A stretch of DNA of 53,438 nucleotides from positions 1-53,438 of the forward strand of contig CALJJR010000047.1 in NCBI GenBank assembly GCA_937973905.1. The letters run 5' to 3'. Shown in pieces: positions 9,055 to 17,650 of this stretch. Origin of the DNA: an uncultured Arenicella sp. (GTDB lineage: Bacteria > Pseudomonadota > Gammaproteobacteria > Arenicellales > Arenicellaceae). Each line of letters begins with the position of its first letter. The first letter of the stretch is position 1. The notes under the pieces are model-generated. The model saw only the letters and a program-made list of their open reading frames with translations. It made no database searches and was not told the DNA's origin. The position numbers and the translations under genes are program-made.

Positions 9055-9759
9055 TTAGCGTTCAACTTGACCATTATTGGCGTCGATCACTGCGCCGTTA
9101 ATCGCGGGTGTTTGACTGCAAAACCAGATGGTTTCGGCTATCTCACTTGGCTGCACCAATCGACCATGCGCGATGGTGGCGGAAATCTCAGCCCGCAACT
9201 CCGGATTATTTCCGAGATGCTCTTGCAACATTTCTGTTTCAGTAAATCCAGGACAGATCGCTGCCGTGTGTATTTGGCTGCCGGCCAAGTCTTGGCAGGT
9301 AGCGCGCATCTGACCAATAACCGCATGCTTTGAGATCACATACGCGTGCGTATTCGCCACAGCTTTAGTGCCCAAAGTTGAACTTATATAAACAATACTA
9401 GACCGTGCCTGCATTACTGGAATCAACAGCGTGTTGAGCTGGGCTGCGGCGATCACATTCAACTGCAACACCTGCTGCAAGCTCTGTGCATCGATGTCGC
9501 GTACTGTTTCCTTGGTCATCACCGCGGCATTGTGGGCCAATACTAGCTCTGAGCTCTCGCCAACAGCATTCAAGATTTTTTCGGAATCACGCTTGAGAAA
9601 ATCGATATCGCTGAGGTCAATGGCCAAGTTTGTTACGCCTGGCAAGGTACAAGCAGATCTCGATACATTGATTACCCGATAATCGCGCTCAATAAAATGT
9701 GCAGCGGTGGCTAGGCCGATGCCCTTGCTGGCACCAGTTATCAAAAGAGTTTTTGACAT
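9055..9759 (-). CDS. Short-chain dehydrogenase/reductase (SDR)
   Basis: 234 residues, classical SDR with the nucleotide-binding TGASKGIG at about 8-15, the NAA motif (AHNAAVM), the catalytic Ser in VYISSTLG and YxxxK in AYVISK. Cytoplasmic NAD(P)-dependent oxidoreductase. It lies 15 bases after the YhhQ-type transporter gene and about 55 bases before the TonB receptor start. Next to a PTPS-family enzyme, a pterin ketone reductase similar in role to sepiapterin reductase is conceivable, but SDR sequence alone does not show the substrate. Confidence 0.87.
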   Translation of the reverse strand: MSKTLLITGASKGIGLATAAHFIERDYRVINVSRSACTLPGVTNLAIDLSDIDFLKRDSEKILNAVGESSELVLAHNAAVMTKETVRDIDAQSLQQVLQLNVIAAAQLNTLLIPVMQARSSIVYISSTLGTKAVANTHAYVISKHAVIGQMRATCQDLAGSQIHTAAICPGFTETEMLQEHLGNNPELRAEISATIAHGRLVQPSEIAETIWFCSQTPAINGAVIDANNGQVER

Positions 9760-9774
9760 CTTAATTCTCGATGT

Positions 9775-10551
9775 TTAAGCGGTTTTTTTCTCGATCCCGA
9801 GGTAGGGACGAAGCCGGCTTACCAACAGATAGATAATAGGAGTGTCTATCAAGGCGGCCAACAGTTTAAATACGTAATTGCTCGCCATTAATACCAGCAG
9901 CGCCGAAATGGTTATGTCACCAGCGAGAAATACCGCGCCGAAAGTAATGCTTATCACAGCGAATGAATCAACGGCTTGGCTGACCATGGTACTGCCGTTA
10001 TTGCGCAACCAAAGGTGTTTGCCACCGGTCCATTGCTTAATTTTGTGAAACAAAAAAACATCGATGTACTGCGCCGCGATGTAGGCAATCATCGACGCGA
10101 CAACAGCGCCGGCTGTACAGGCATAAACTAATGAAAACAATTCCACCGATTGTTCAACCACTGAGCCGTCGGGTAAGCCAATACTGTTGGCCAGCTCAAT
10201 GGTCTGCCATGGCGGCTGCGAGACTGGATCAATCGCTGGCATGGCATTGGCGAGGGCCATAATCGCCAGAATAAAACCATTCAAAATCAGCCCAACCGTC
10301 ACCATAAAGTTCGCGCGCTGCCTGCCATAGAGCTCAGAAATGAGGTCCGTACAAAGAAAGGTAAGTGGATAAGCCAGTACGCCGACGGCTATTTGCATCG
10401 GCCCAAGTTGTACAAAGCGGGTAATCCCGATGACGTTGAGTAGAGTCATGGCGCACAAGAAAAATCCGGCTAATAAAAGGAAGACTCGTTCTCGGCGCTC
10501 TTGAAGCTCCGAACCTGAGACGGCTAGCAGGCCATCATGCTGATCACTCAC
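9775..10551 (-). CDS. yhhQ: Queuosine precursor transporter, YhhQ/VUT family
   Basis: 258 residues from GTG at 10551. That start overlaps the stop of the upstream gene (GTGAGTGA), which is typical translational coupling, and it removes an unlikely hydrophilic extension produced by a start at 10647. About six membrane segments are visible, with family features such as PLTFLCTDLISELYGRQRA and the VDSFAVI helix. YhhQ imports preQ0/preQ1, the 7-deazaguanine precursors of queuosine, across the inner membrane. The upstream gene is a QueD/PTPS homologue and the downstream genes are an SDR and a TonB receptor, which suggests a salvage or uptake unit. Confidence 0.83.
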   Translation of the reverse strand: MSDQHDGLLAVSGSELQERRERVFLLLAGFFLCAMTLLNVIGITRFVQLGPMQIAVGVLAYPLTFLCTDLISELYGRQRANFMVTVGLILNGFILAIMALANAMPAIDPVSQPPWQTIELANSIGLPDGSVVEQSVELFSLVYACTAGAVVASMIAYIAAQYIDVFLFHKIKQWTGGKHLWLRNNGSTMVSQAVDSFAVISITFGAVFLAGDITISALLVLMASNYVFKLLAALIDTPIIYLLVSRLRPYLGIEKKTA

Positions 10552-11074
10552 TGTGATCGCCTTGCTCGTCTTTTTGCCACTGCGCTGATGCCCATTGATC
10601 AGGGCCAGACGAAACCCGCATTTCCATAGCAACCACACCGAGCTCATTCACGAGCTTAAAATCGCCCAGCAGCTCTTCGAGTAAATAATGGGAGAGCTCT
10701 TCAATGGTCACATTGCGAATTGGCAGCAAGATCGTGTCCGTTTTAAGCAAGGGCATTGCAATGTCGTTATGCACCACATTATAGAAATCACCGTCTTCGG
10801 TGATCGTCAGATGTGGCGACCGCTCTGCAATCAGGGTGTATTCATCGTAACCGGCACACAATTCCTTGAGCACCTTTTTATAGATTGCATAGTCGAAGCA
10901 CAATCCATTGTCATCAACTTCCCCGGTGATTTTTACCGCAATACGCACATTGTGCCCATGCAGGCGTTCGCGCGAGGTGGCAGAGAATATGGTGAAATGC
11001 GCAATCGAAAAATGCAGGTATTGCTTCTCGATCTCGATCGTAGTGAGCTTTTTCATGGCGGTGTTATACGGCAT
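10544..11074 (-). CDS. QueD/6-pyruvoyltetrahydropterin synthase family protein with PTPS-III-like motif
   Basis: 176 residues (or 170 from the ATG at 11056; neither start has a clear Shine-Dalgarno). The T-fold zinc ligands are present: His in FSIAHF and the two His of LHGHN. The catalytic Cys of QueD (C-x3-HGH) is missing; the motif here is R-E-R-L-H-G-H, giving E-x2-HGH as described for PTPS-III enzymes that make 6-hydroxymethyldihydropterin from dihydroneopterin triphosphate. Other conserved parts include CFDYAIYKK, AGYDEYTLI and the C-terminal MEMRVSSG. First gene of a minus-strand cluster with yhhQ. A normal folB occurs at 48605-48955, so a simple FolB replacement is unnecessary. Family assignment is firm; activity is open. 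Confidence 0.8.
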   Translation of the reverse strand: MPYNTAMKKLTTIEIEKQYLHFSIAHFTIFSATSRERLHGHNVRIAVKITGEVDDNGLCFDYAIYKKVLKELCAGYDEYTLIAERSPHLTITEDGDFYNVVHNDIAMPLLKTDTILLPIRNVTIEELSHYLLEELLGDFKLVNELGVVAMEMRVSSGPDQWASAQWQKDEQGDHSE

Positions 11075-11251
11075 TTAGCGCGTACAAGCTGTGATGAAAC
11101 TGGGTCGATTCTAACCGTTCTTGGCGCTCAGAGGAAAGAACAGCGCGGAGGTAGGAGTGAGTGTTCGGTACGCTTGGACGAAAGGCCTATCGAAACCAAA
11201 CTCTCTCGGCTTCTCACCAAGAGTGTTTGAAGACGTATTTATAGCTACGAG

Positions 11252-11497
11252 CTAATGCAATCTGCCTGCCTCAACCGCAGCTTCAACCTCTTTGATACGT
11301 TGAACTTGAATATCTCGAAAGCTATCCATGCCCGCTTCCACCATTGCACGAGCAACTTCCATTTGATCAAACTGGAGCATTTCTTTCACTTGTGATGAAA
11401 AAGAAATCGTGACGAGCTGCTGCTCTGGGTCATCCGAATGACGCAGCGCTATATCGCCGTTTTCCAACTTTACCAATTCTATGACAGGATCAGACAT
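11252..11497 (-). CDS. Small conserved-looking hypothetical protein
   Basis: 81 residues, acidic, no signal or membrane segment. The first half looks like a small beta sheet (VIELVKLENGDIALRHSD, VTISFSSQV) and the second half like two helices (LQFDQMEVARAMVEAGM, RIKEVEAAVEAGRLH). I do not recognise a named family. It stands alone between the queD-like gene and the divergent MBL hydrolase. Codon use and the well-formed secondary structure pattern support a real gene. Confidence 0.65.
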   Translation of the reverse strand: MSDPVIELVKLENGDIALRHSDDPEQQLVTISFSSQVKEMLQFDQMEVARAMVEAGMDSFRDIQVQRIKEVEAAVEAGRLH

Positions 11498-11580
11498 TTG
11501 TTACTCATGAATGACGGTTAGACCATTGGAGTAAGTTATAGTGTCCCGCGAGATTAATAACAAGAGCAGAACATCTTAAA

Positions 11581-12483
11581 ATGTGGAAAAAACTGTTAAC
11601 TGCCGCTGTGCTGCTGGTAATTGCCTTTGCGATCTTTGTCTACTGGAATGTACGCAGCATAGAGCTAGAGACCTTAAGCGATGACTTGCATGTGTTGCGG
11701 GGTGTGGGCAGCAATGTAACGGTTCTCAACACCTCTGCAGGGGCAGTTGTGGTTGACTCGATGACCACACACCTGCAAGGCAGGCTGATCAGAGCCAAGG
11801 TAAAGGAACTCACGGGGCAAGAAACGGTGTTGTTGATAAACACCCATTACCACCTAGACCATACCCATGGGAACCCGTCTTTTGCACCTGGCACGCGGGT
11901 TGTTGCGACCGAACGAACACTTTCGCACCTGCAGGCTTTAGATGCAGGTTTCTGGGAGGGTGACGATGCAAAATTGCTACCGAACGAGACCTTCAGTGAT
12001 AGCCTAAAATTAGACATCGGCGGCAAAACTATCCATCTTCTGCACCCCGGCCGGGGCCATACCGATGGAGACCTTGTGGTCATTTTTGCAACCGAAAAAG
12101 CCGTAGCGATGGGTGATTTGTTCTTTAATGAGCATTACCCGAACATCGACTTGGAGGCCGGCGGCTCAGTGCAAGAATGGTCAGCGACGCTTGACCGCGT
12201 GCTGCAAGAATCATTTGAGATCGTTATTCCGGGGCATGGCGCTACCACCGACAGGCTAGGCATCAATGGATTTCAAAGGTTCCTAGGCCAATTAGCCAAA
12301 ATTGGTCGCTCAGCAGCAGCCGACAAAACTACCTTGGAAGAGGTTTTGAAAACCGATCAATTGACCGCTGACAAAGGCTATTCGCCACTTAGATTCGCAG
12401 GCATTTCATTGGGGTTAAACCAAGAGTTTGTGTTACGCAGAGCGTGGGAAGAAGCCACCGGAAATTTTGAGAGAAAAAACTGA
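11581..12483 (+). CDS. MBL-fold metallohydrolase with N-terminal membrane anchor
   Basis: 300 residues. A hydrophobic segment at about 5-21 should anchor the protein or act as a signal, placing the enzyme in the periplasm. The dinuclear zinc site is complete: H-x-H-x-D-H at 89-94 (HYHLDH), His in GRGHTDGD, Asp in MGDLFF and His in IPGHG. Members include subclass B3-like beta-lactamases, quorum lactonases and thiol hydrolases; this one resembles the general 'MBL fold metallohydrolase' group and its substrate cannot be assigned. Its stop codon overlaps the start of the HAD phosphatase by one base (TGATG), so the two are coupled. Confidence 0.87.
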   Translation: MWKKLLTAAVLLVIAFAIFVYWNVRSIELETLSDDLHVLRGVGSNVTVLNTSAGAVVVDSMTTHLQGRLIRAKVKELTGQETVLLINTHYHLDHTHGNPSFAPGTRVVATERTLSHLQALDAGFWEGDDAKLLPNETFSDSLKLDIGGKTIHLLHPGRGHTDGDLVVIFATEKAVAMGDLFFNEHYPNIDLEAGGSVQEWSATLDRVLQESFEIVIPGHGATTDRLGINGFQRFLGQLAKIGRSAAADKTTLEEVLKTDQLTADKGYSPLRFAGISLGLNQEFVLRRAWEEATGNFERKN

Positions 12484-13214
12484 TGCCCAAGCCAAGCACC
12501 ATCTTCTTCGATTTGGATGAAACCCTAGTCGAAAACGTGACCCCTATCCAAGAACTCTTTTCAAGCATGTACTTTGAGTTTGAAACACAGCTCGGTGAAG
12601 ACCAAAAAGACAATTTTTTTGCTGCTTTGCGGCCTCGTATCGGCGGTCTCTGGAACACCATGTTCTTGAGTGAAGACAGCCCCGAGAGTCAGCTGACTAA
12701 AGCATTTGGAGAGTCGATAGAGGCATTAGAACGCCACTCAACCGAGCGCGCCAGTGAACTAGGCCGCGAGATGTTTGATCGTTTCTGTGCCACATCATCG
12801 GCGAACGTACGCTTACATCCTGGCGCCACCGAAACCTTGGCCGATCTGCGCGAACTTGGGTTTACAACCGGGATCATCACCAACGGCATCGAGCAATTAC
12901 AGCTTGGCAAAATCGCCGCCTTAGATCTTGCAAATCAAGTAGACCATGTGATTGTTTCAGCGCAAGCAAGGGCGCATAAGCCTGCTAAGAAGGTGTTTGA
13001 TTACGCCCTAGAAAAAGCAGCCGTAAGCGCCGAGCTGGCGTGGCAAATAGGAGATCACGCGACCAACGATGTCGCTGGTGCTATTCGCGCAGGCATGTCT
13101 GGCGTGTTCTTCGACCCCAATAAGGATCAATTAGAGACGGCATTTGCCGAGTTAGAAGTTGATCCAACACACGTCATCCATGCTTTGCCGGAGATACTCA
13201 ACATTCTCGCCTGA
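12483..13214 (+). CDS. HAD superfamily phosphatase (subfamily IA)
   Basis: 243 residues, cytoplasmic. HAD motif I is FFDLDETL (D10, D12), motif II is in GIITNG, the motif III Lys is in RAHKPAKKVF, and motif IV is GDHATNDVAGA. The helical cap between about 20 and 110 fits class IA, and the overall size resembles YjjG-like pyrimidine nucleotidases or phosphoglycolate-type phosphatases. It is coupled to the MBL hydrolase upstream. Substrate unknown. Confidence 0.85.
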   Translation: MPKPSTIFFDLDETLVENVTPIQELFSSMYFEFETQLGEDQKDNFFAALRPRIGGLWNTMFLSEDSPESQLTKAFGESIEALERHSTERASELGREMFDRFCATSSANVRLHPGATETLADLRELGFTTGIITNGIEQLQLGKIAALDLANQVDHVIVSAQARAHKPAKKVFDYALEKAAVSAELAWQIGDHATNDVAGAIRAGMSGVFFDPNKDQLETAFAELEVDPTHVIHALPEILNILA

Positions 13215-13215
13215 T

Positions 13216-13263
13216 TGATTGAATCCAAATACCAAGGATTGGCATCTAAGCTTTAAAGTTCAA

Positions 13264-13266
<3 letters not shown>
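13216..13266. repeat. Inverted repeats between convergent HAD and argB genes
   Basis: TGATTGAA (13216-13223) is the inverse of TTCAATCA (13259-13266), and inside it AATCC (13222-13226) pairs with GGATT (13236-13240). The location between two convergent genes suits a bidirectional terminator, though there is no clear T-run. The right arm extends into the end of argB. Confidence 0.35.
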
Positions 13267-14133
<867 letters not shown>

Positions 14134-14320
14134 TCACGTAGGTGGTTTTTGCGGAGCCCGGAGGCCCGATCAAGTATGCGCAAAGGCTTACTTAAAATTG
14201 TTTCATATTCGTGGTCGATTATAGCATTCAGCCGATACTCGAAGGTGGCTGCACGTTTCAGAGTTATCGACACCGATAAATCAGTAATTCACACTAAAAT
14301 AACAAAAAACAACGCACGAT

Positions 14321-14338
14321 TACGGCAAAATAGCCGTA
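14321..14338. promoter_or_regulatory. Inverted repeat upstream of the efflux operon
   Basis: TACGGC (14321-14326) and GCCGTA (14333-14338) are perfect inverse arms around AAAATA, 30 bases before the start of the outer-membrane factor gene. It could be an operator or a leader hairpin. The remaining intergenic DNA (14128-14320) is AT-rich with a possible -10 TATAGC near 14219 and nothing else recognisable. Confidence 0.4.
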
Positions 14339-14368
14339 GCATAGGCCGACTGCACCAGCAGATTTAAA

Positions 14369-16012
14369 ATGAGATCAACACTAATGCAAGCCAACCGCCT
14401 TAACCGATTGAATCAGACGCAAAGCGAACCATTTGCTGGAACAAACCAGTTAAAACTAGCAAGCGTGGCTTTGGCGATGTTTATCGCTGGCTGCGGAAGC
14501 CAAATCAAACAACTACCCGACAGCGCCGAAGTCACAGTGCCAGAGACCTGGGAAGTACAAATTCAGGAGCGTGATGGCGATGGCGATGGCGATGGCGAAG
14601 ATACAACCGAAGCGGCTACCGCAGCAGTAGTAGAAGCACCGAAACCAGTTGAAAATGGCTGGTTATCTTCATTCGCCGACCAAGACCTCCTCAAGCACGC
14701 GCAGAAAGCGTTAGAAAACAACCCGAATCTACTAGGCTCGGCGGCGCAACTTAAATCAGCCATCGAACAGGTCACGATTAGCGGCGCGCAACTGTGGCCC
14801 AGCGTACGAGCAAACTACCGCGATAACGACACCGAAGTGCAAGGCCCAGCCGGCGGCGTCAGCACGGTAAACGGGGTGGCGGTTGATGCCAGCGGCGGTG
14901 ATGCGTCAGGCGGCACGGTGACTACCGAAGTTCGAACCATCAGTGCAACTTTGGATATTAGTTGGGAAGCCGACATTTGGGGCAAATTAACCCAACGTAA
15001 AAAATCAGCGGCTTTAAATGCCAAAGCGCAAGCCGAAACCTTTAAAGCGGCAGAGTTCTCGCTAGCAGCCAATGTCAGCCGTGCTTGGTTCAATTTGATT
15101 ACCAATAAGCTGCAAGTAGAACTCGCTCAACAACGATTAGAGAGTTTCGAACGCACTGCGGCGCTGATCGACGAGAACTACAAACGTGGCCTGCGCTCCG
15201 CGCTCGATGTGTATTTGAGCCGTACCGACGTGCAGGTTCAAGTTTCGAATCTGGCCGATGCAGAATTCAATTTCTTGCAGTCTCTGCGCACCTTCAAGAC
15301 GTTGTTAGGCGAATACCCAGATTCGAATCTCGAGTTTGAAGCAATCTTGCCCGAGATCAACGAGCCTGTACCCGCAGGCCTACCCGCGGAGCTACTTACT
15401 CGACGACCTGACATTATTGCCAGCCAATTGCAGTATGAATCGCAAATTGCCAACGCCAAAGCCGCCAATCGTGACCGCTACCCGAGCATTACCTTTTCGG
15501 GTTCCATCGGTGATAGCCGCGATGAGTTCGACGCCCTGTTTGAAAACGACAATATGGTGATGACCCTGATCGCTGGCATTGCCCAACCAGTGTTCTTAGC
15601 TGGGCAACTCAAAGCTCGAGAGAAAAGCGCGGTGTATCAAGCTGAAGCAGCCTACGCCTCATTGGTGAATACTACGCTCAATGCGTTTCAAGAAGTAGAA
15701 GACTCCTTGTCGCGCGAAGAAGCGCTCAAAGCACAGCACTCAGCGACCAAAGAGGCGGTTAAATTCGCTCAAGGCGGCCTGGATTTAGCCTTGGATCGAT
15801 ATCAATCCGGGATCGAGAACTACACCACCGTACTCGAAGCCCAGAGACGGTTATTTGACTCGCGTCGCAACGAAATCAATATTCGCAATGCCCTGTTACA
15901 GAACCGGATTGCAATCTATTTAGCCCTCGGCGGTGACTTTAGCGGAGAGGTTGATCGCGACCCCAGTCAGGACTTGCCGCAAATAACCGCAAAAAACGAA
16001 TCAACTGAATGA
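14369..16012 (+). CDS. TolC-family outer membrane efflux lipoprotein (NodT/OprM type)
   Basis: 547 residues. The lipobox is MFIAGC, with the lipidated Cys near residue 42 after an unusually long N-terminal region. Two TolC repeat domains follow (about 95-315 and 320-530), with the typical LTRRPDI segment near 345. Family members form the trimeric outer-membrane channel of tripartite pumps. A Gly-Asp repeat made by four GATGGC hexamers (14573-14596) and an Ala/Glu-rich linker separate the lipid anchor from the channel. It is first in an operon with one adaptor and three RND pumps. Confidence 0.9.
   Translation: MRSTLMQANRLNRLNQTQSEPFAGTNQLKLASVALAMFIAGCGSQIKQLPDSAEVTVPETWEVQIQERDGDGDGDGEDTTEAATAAVVEAPKPVENGWLSSFADQDLLKHAQKALENNPNLLGSAAQLKSAIEQVTISGAQLWPSVRANYRDNDTEVQGPAGGVSTVNGVAVDASGGDASGGTVTTEVRTISATLDISWEADIWGKLTQRKKSAALNAKAQAETFKAAEFSLAANVSRAWFNLITNKLQVELAQQRLESFERTAALIDENYKRGLRSALDVYLSRTDVQVQVSNLADAEFNFLQSLRTFKTLLGEYPDSNLEFEAILPEINEPVPAGLPAELLTRRPDIIASQLQYESQIANAKAANRDRYPSITFSGSIGDSRDEFDALFENDNMVMTLIAGIAQPVFLAGQLKAREKSAVYQAEAAYASLVNTTLNAFQEVEDSLSREEALKAQHSATKEAVKFAQGGLDLALDRYQSGIENYTTVLEAQRRLFDSRRNEINIRNALLQNRIAIYLALGGDFSGEVDRDPSQDLPQITAKNESTE
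14573..14596 (+). repeat. Hexanucleotide tandem repeat (GATGGC x4) inside the efflux lipoprotein gene
   Basis: Four exact copies of GATGGC encode a Gly-Asp run in the linker after the lipid anchor. Unit length six keeps the frame, so copy-number change would only alter linker length. Confidence 0.85.
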
Positions 16013-16106
16013 CATAATTTCACACTCAAACCGTTACAATAGAGGTCTAAAGAAAGTTTTTACGGGATCACACGAGTGATTCTGCCGCCCCAACCGTAGC
16101 AACAAG

Positions 16107-17606
16107 ATGAATAGTGACGATCCATTAAGCTTGGATGATGGCCAGCCTCGCGCTGGCGTGTTGTCAACAGTCAAAGAAATAATCTGGAAGATTCCACGAA
16201 AAGTACGCATCGTGGCCACGATCGTGGGTGTGACGTTTATAGCTGTGACGCTTCTCAATGTCTTCAAACCAGAAGCCAAAAAACGCCCTGTACCTGAGAC
16301 TGTGGTGCGGGTGGATGTAGTGCAAGCCCAGCGCTCAGACTACCCAATTGTGGTGTCTGCCAATGGCACCATCGAAGCTGAGACTCGTGGCAATTTAGTC
16401 GCTCAGATTCGTGGGGAAATTGTCGGTATGGCCGATAATTTCAAAACTGGTGGTTCGTTCCAACAGGGCGATGTGCTCATTGAAATTGATACCCGCGACT
16501 ATCAAGCTGATTTAAGCCGGGCCGCAGCCAGTTTGTCACAAGCTGATGCTGCCTATCGACAAGAACAAGCCAACGCTAAGCAAGCGCGTGAAGACTGGCA
16601 ACGGCTAGGCAATACCAGCCCCGCGCCCGACCTCGTGCTGCGCAAACCTCAGTTGGCTGCCGCACAAGCGCAGTTAGATTCTGCGAAAGCGGCTTATGAA
16701 ACCGCACAACTCAATCTGAACCGCACACAAATAACCGCCCCCTACTCCGGCAGAATTATCCGCCGCGATGCGGTGCTTGGTCAGTATGTGGGCGTAGGTA
16801 CGCCCATCGCCGAGGTGTTCTCAACTGACGGCGTTGAGGTTAGATTGCCGATTAGCCAAGATGAATTTACCCAGCTCGGCCTAGACCAATTTAACCCAGC
16901 AACCGATGGCCGCAAGTTCAAGGTGCTGCTATCCGCCACGATAGGCGGCCAGCAGAACAACTGGAACGCCGAAATTACTCGCACCGACAGCACCTTTGAT
17001 CTCAACACTCGGCAAATTGATGTAATCGCCAAAGTGCAGGACCCATTTGGCAAAGAAAGTTCACAACCGCCACTGAAAATCGGCCAATTCGTGAATGCGC
17101 AAATTCAGGGCCGTACCGTCGAGGATGTGTTTGTCATACCCAACAAAAGCATCCGCGAAGGCACTTATACCTACACGGTCAGAGAAGAACGACTCACCAA
17201 ACAGAACATCGATATCGTTTGGCAAGACGACCAAAACACTTTAGTGCGTAGCGGGCTTAGCGACAATGAATTGGTGGTTACCACGTCGTTGAACAGCACC
17301 CTCGCCGGCGCCAAGGCCAAGTTGCCCGACAACTTTGCCCTTGGCGGAGCGACCGCAGATGAAGGTGCGGTAATGGCGGCAGATACCACCTCGACGGAGT
17401 CTGAGCCTGCGGAAATGGAGTCAGTTGAAGCCGAGGCTGCGCCTGCCGAAGTGCCCGATGCAGCACAAGCGGAACCCACCGACGCTGGCGAGAAAGCCGC
17501 TTCACCAACTGAGGCAGATTCAACACCTGAACCCAATGAATCAACCAGCGAGCTTGAAACCGTAGAGCTGAACAGCGACGGCCAAAGCAGCGCGGCGGTT
17601 CAATAA
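16107..17606 (+). CDS. RND efflux periplasmic adaptor (HlyD/AcrA family)
   Basis: 499 residues. One transmembrane anchor at about 34-50 follows an N-terminal cytoplasmic segment, then a barrel-sandwich half (VSANGTIEAETRG), a coiled-coil hairpin (about 130-195, QADAAYRQEQANAKQAR), the second lipoyl half (TAPYSGRIIRRDAVLGQYV) and beta-barrel and membrane-proximal domains. The last 85 residues are an Ala/Glu/Pro/Thr-rich, strongly acidic, probably disordered tail not typical of adaptors. It connects the RND pumps to the lipoprotein channel. Gene order is outer-membrane factor, adaptor, then three pumps, all on one strand. Confidence 0.9.
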   Translation: MNSDDPLSLDDGQPRAGVLSTVKEIIWKIPRKVRIVATIVGVTFIAVTLLNVFKPEAKKRPVPETVVRVDVVQAQRSDYPIVVSANGTIEAETRGNLVAQIRGEIVGMADNFKTGGSFQQGDVLIEIDTRDYQADLSRAAASLSQADAAYRQEQANAKQAREDWQRLGNTSPAPDLVLRKPQLAAAQAQLDSAKAAYETAQLNLNRTQITAPYSGRIIRRDAVLGQYVGVGTPIAEVFSTDGVEVRLPISQDEFTQLGLDQFNPATDGRKFKVLLSATIGGQQNNWNAEITRTDSTFDLNTRQIDVIAKVQDPFGKESSQPPLKIGQFVNAQIQGRTVEDVFVIPNKSIREGTYTYTVREERLTKQNIDIVWQDDQNTLVRSGLSDNELVVTTSLNSTLAGAKAKLPDNFALGGATADEGAVMAADTTSTESEPAEMESVEAEAAPAEVPDAAQAEPTDAGEKAASPTEADSTPEPNESTSELETVELNSDGQSSAAVQ

Positions 17607-17650
17607 GCCTTGTGCCGCAGGTCGGCCAAGCAGTACCGGGGTTATAAATC

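Noticed and set aside
9000-9074. Longer TonB receptor start
   Set aside because: It places 25 hydrophilic residues before the signal peptide and overlaps the SDR gene; the internal ATG gives a normal export signal.
10688-11230. 180-residue open frame on the plus strand opposite the queD-like gene
   Set aside because: It lies antisense to a clearly conserved T-fold protein, has no domain and its composition is that of a reverse-strand shadow.
11075-11251. preQ1 riboswitch in front of the queD-like operon
   Set aside because: I looked for the short A-rich-tailed pseudoknot of preQ1-I on the minus strand and saw nothing convincing. A covariance-model search of preQ1-I, II and III would settle this.
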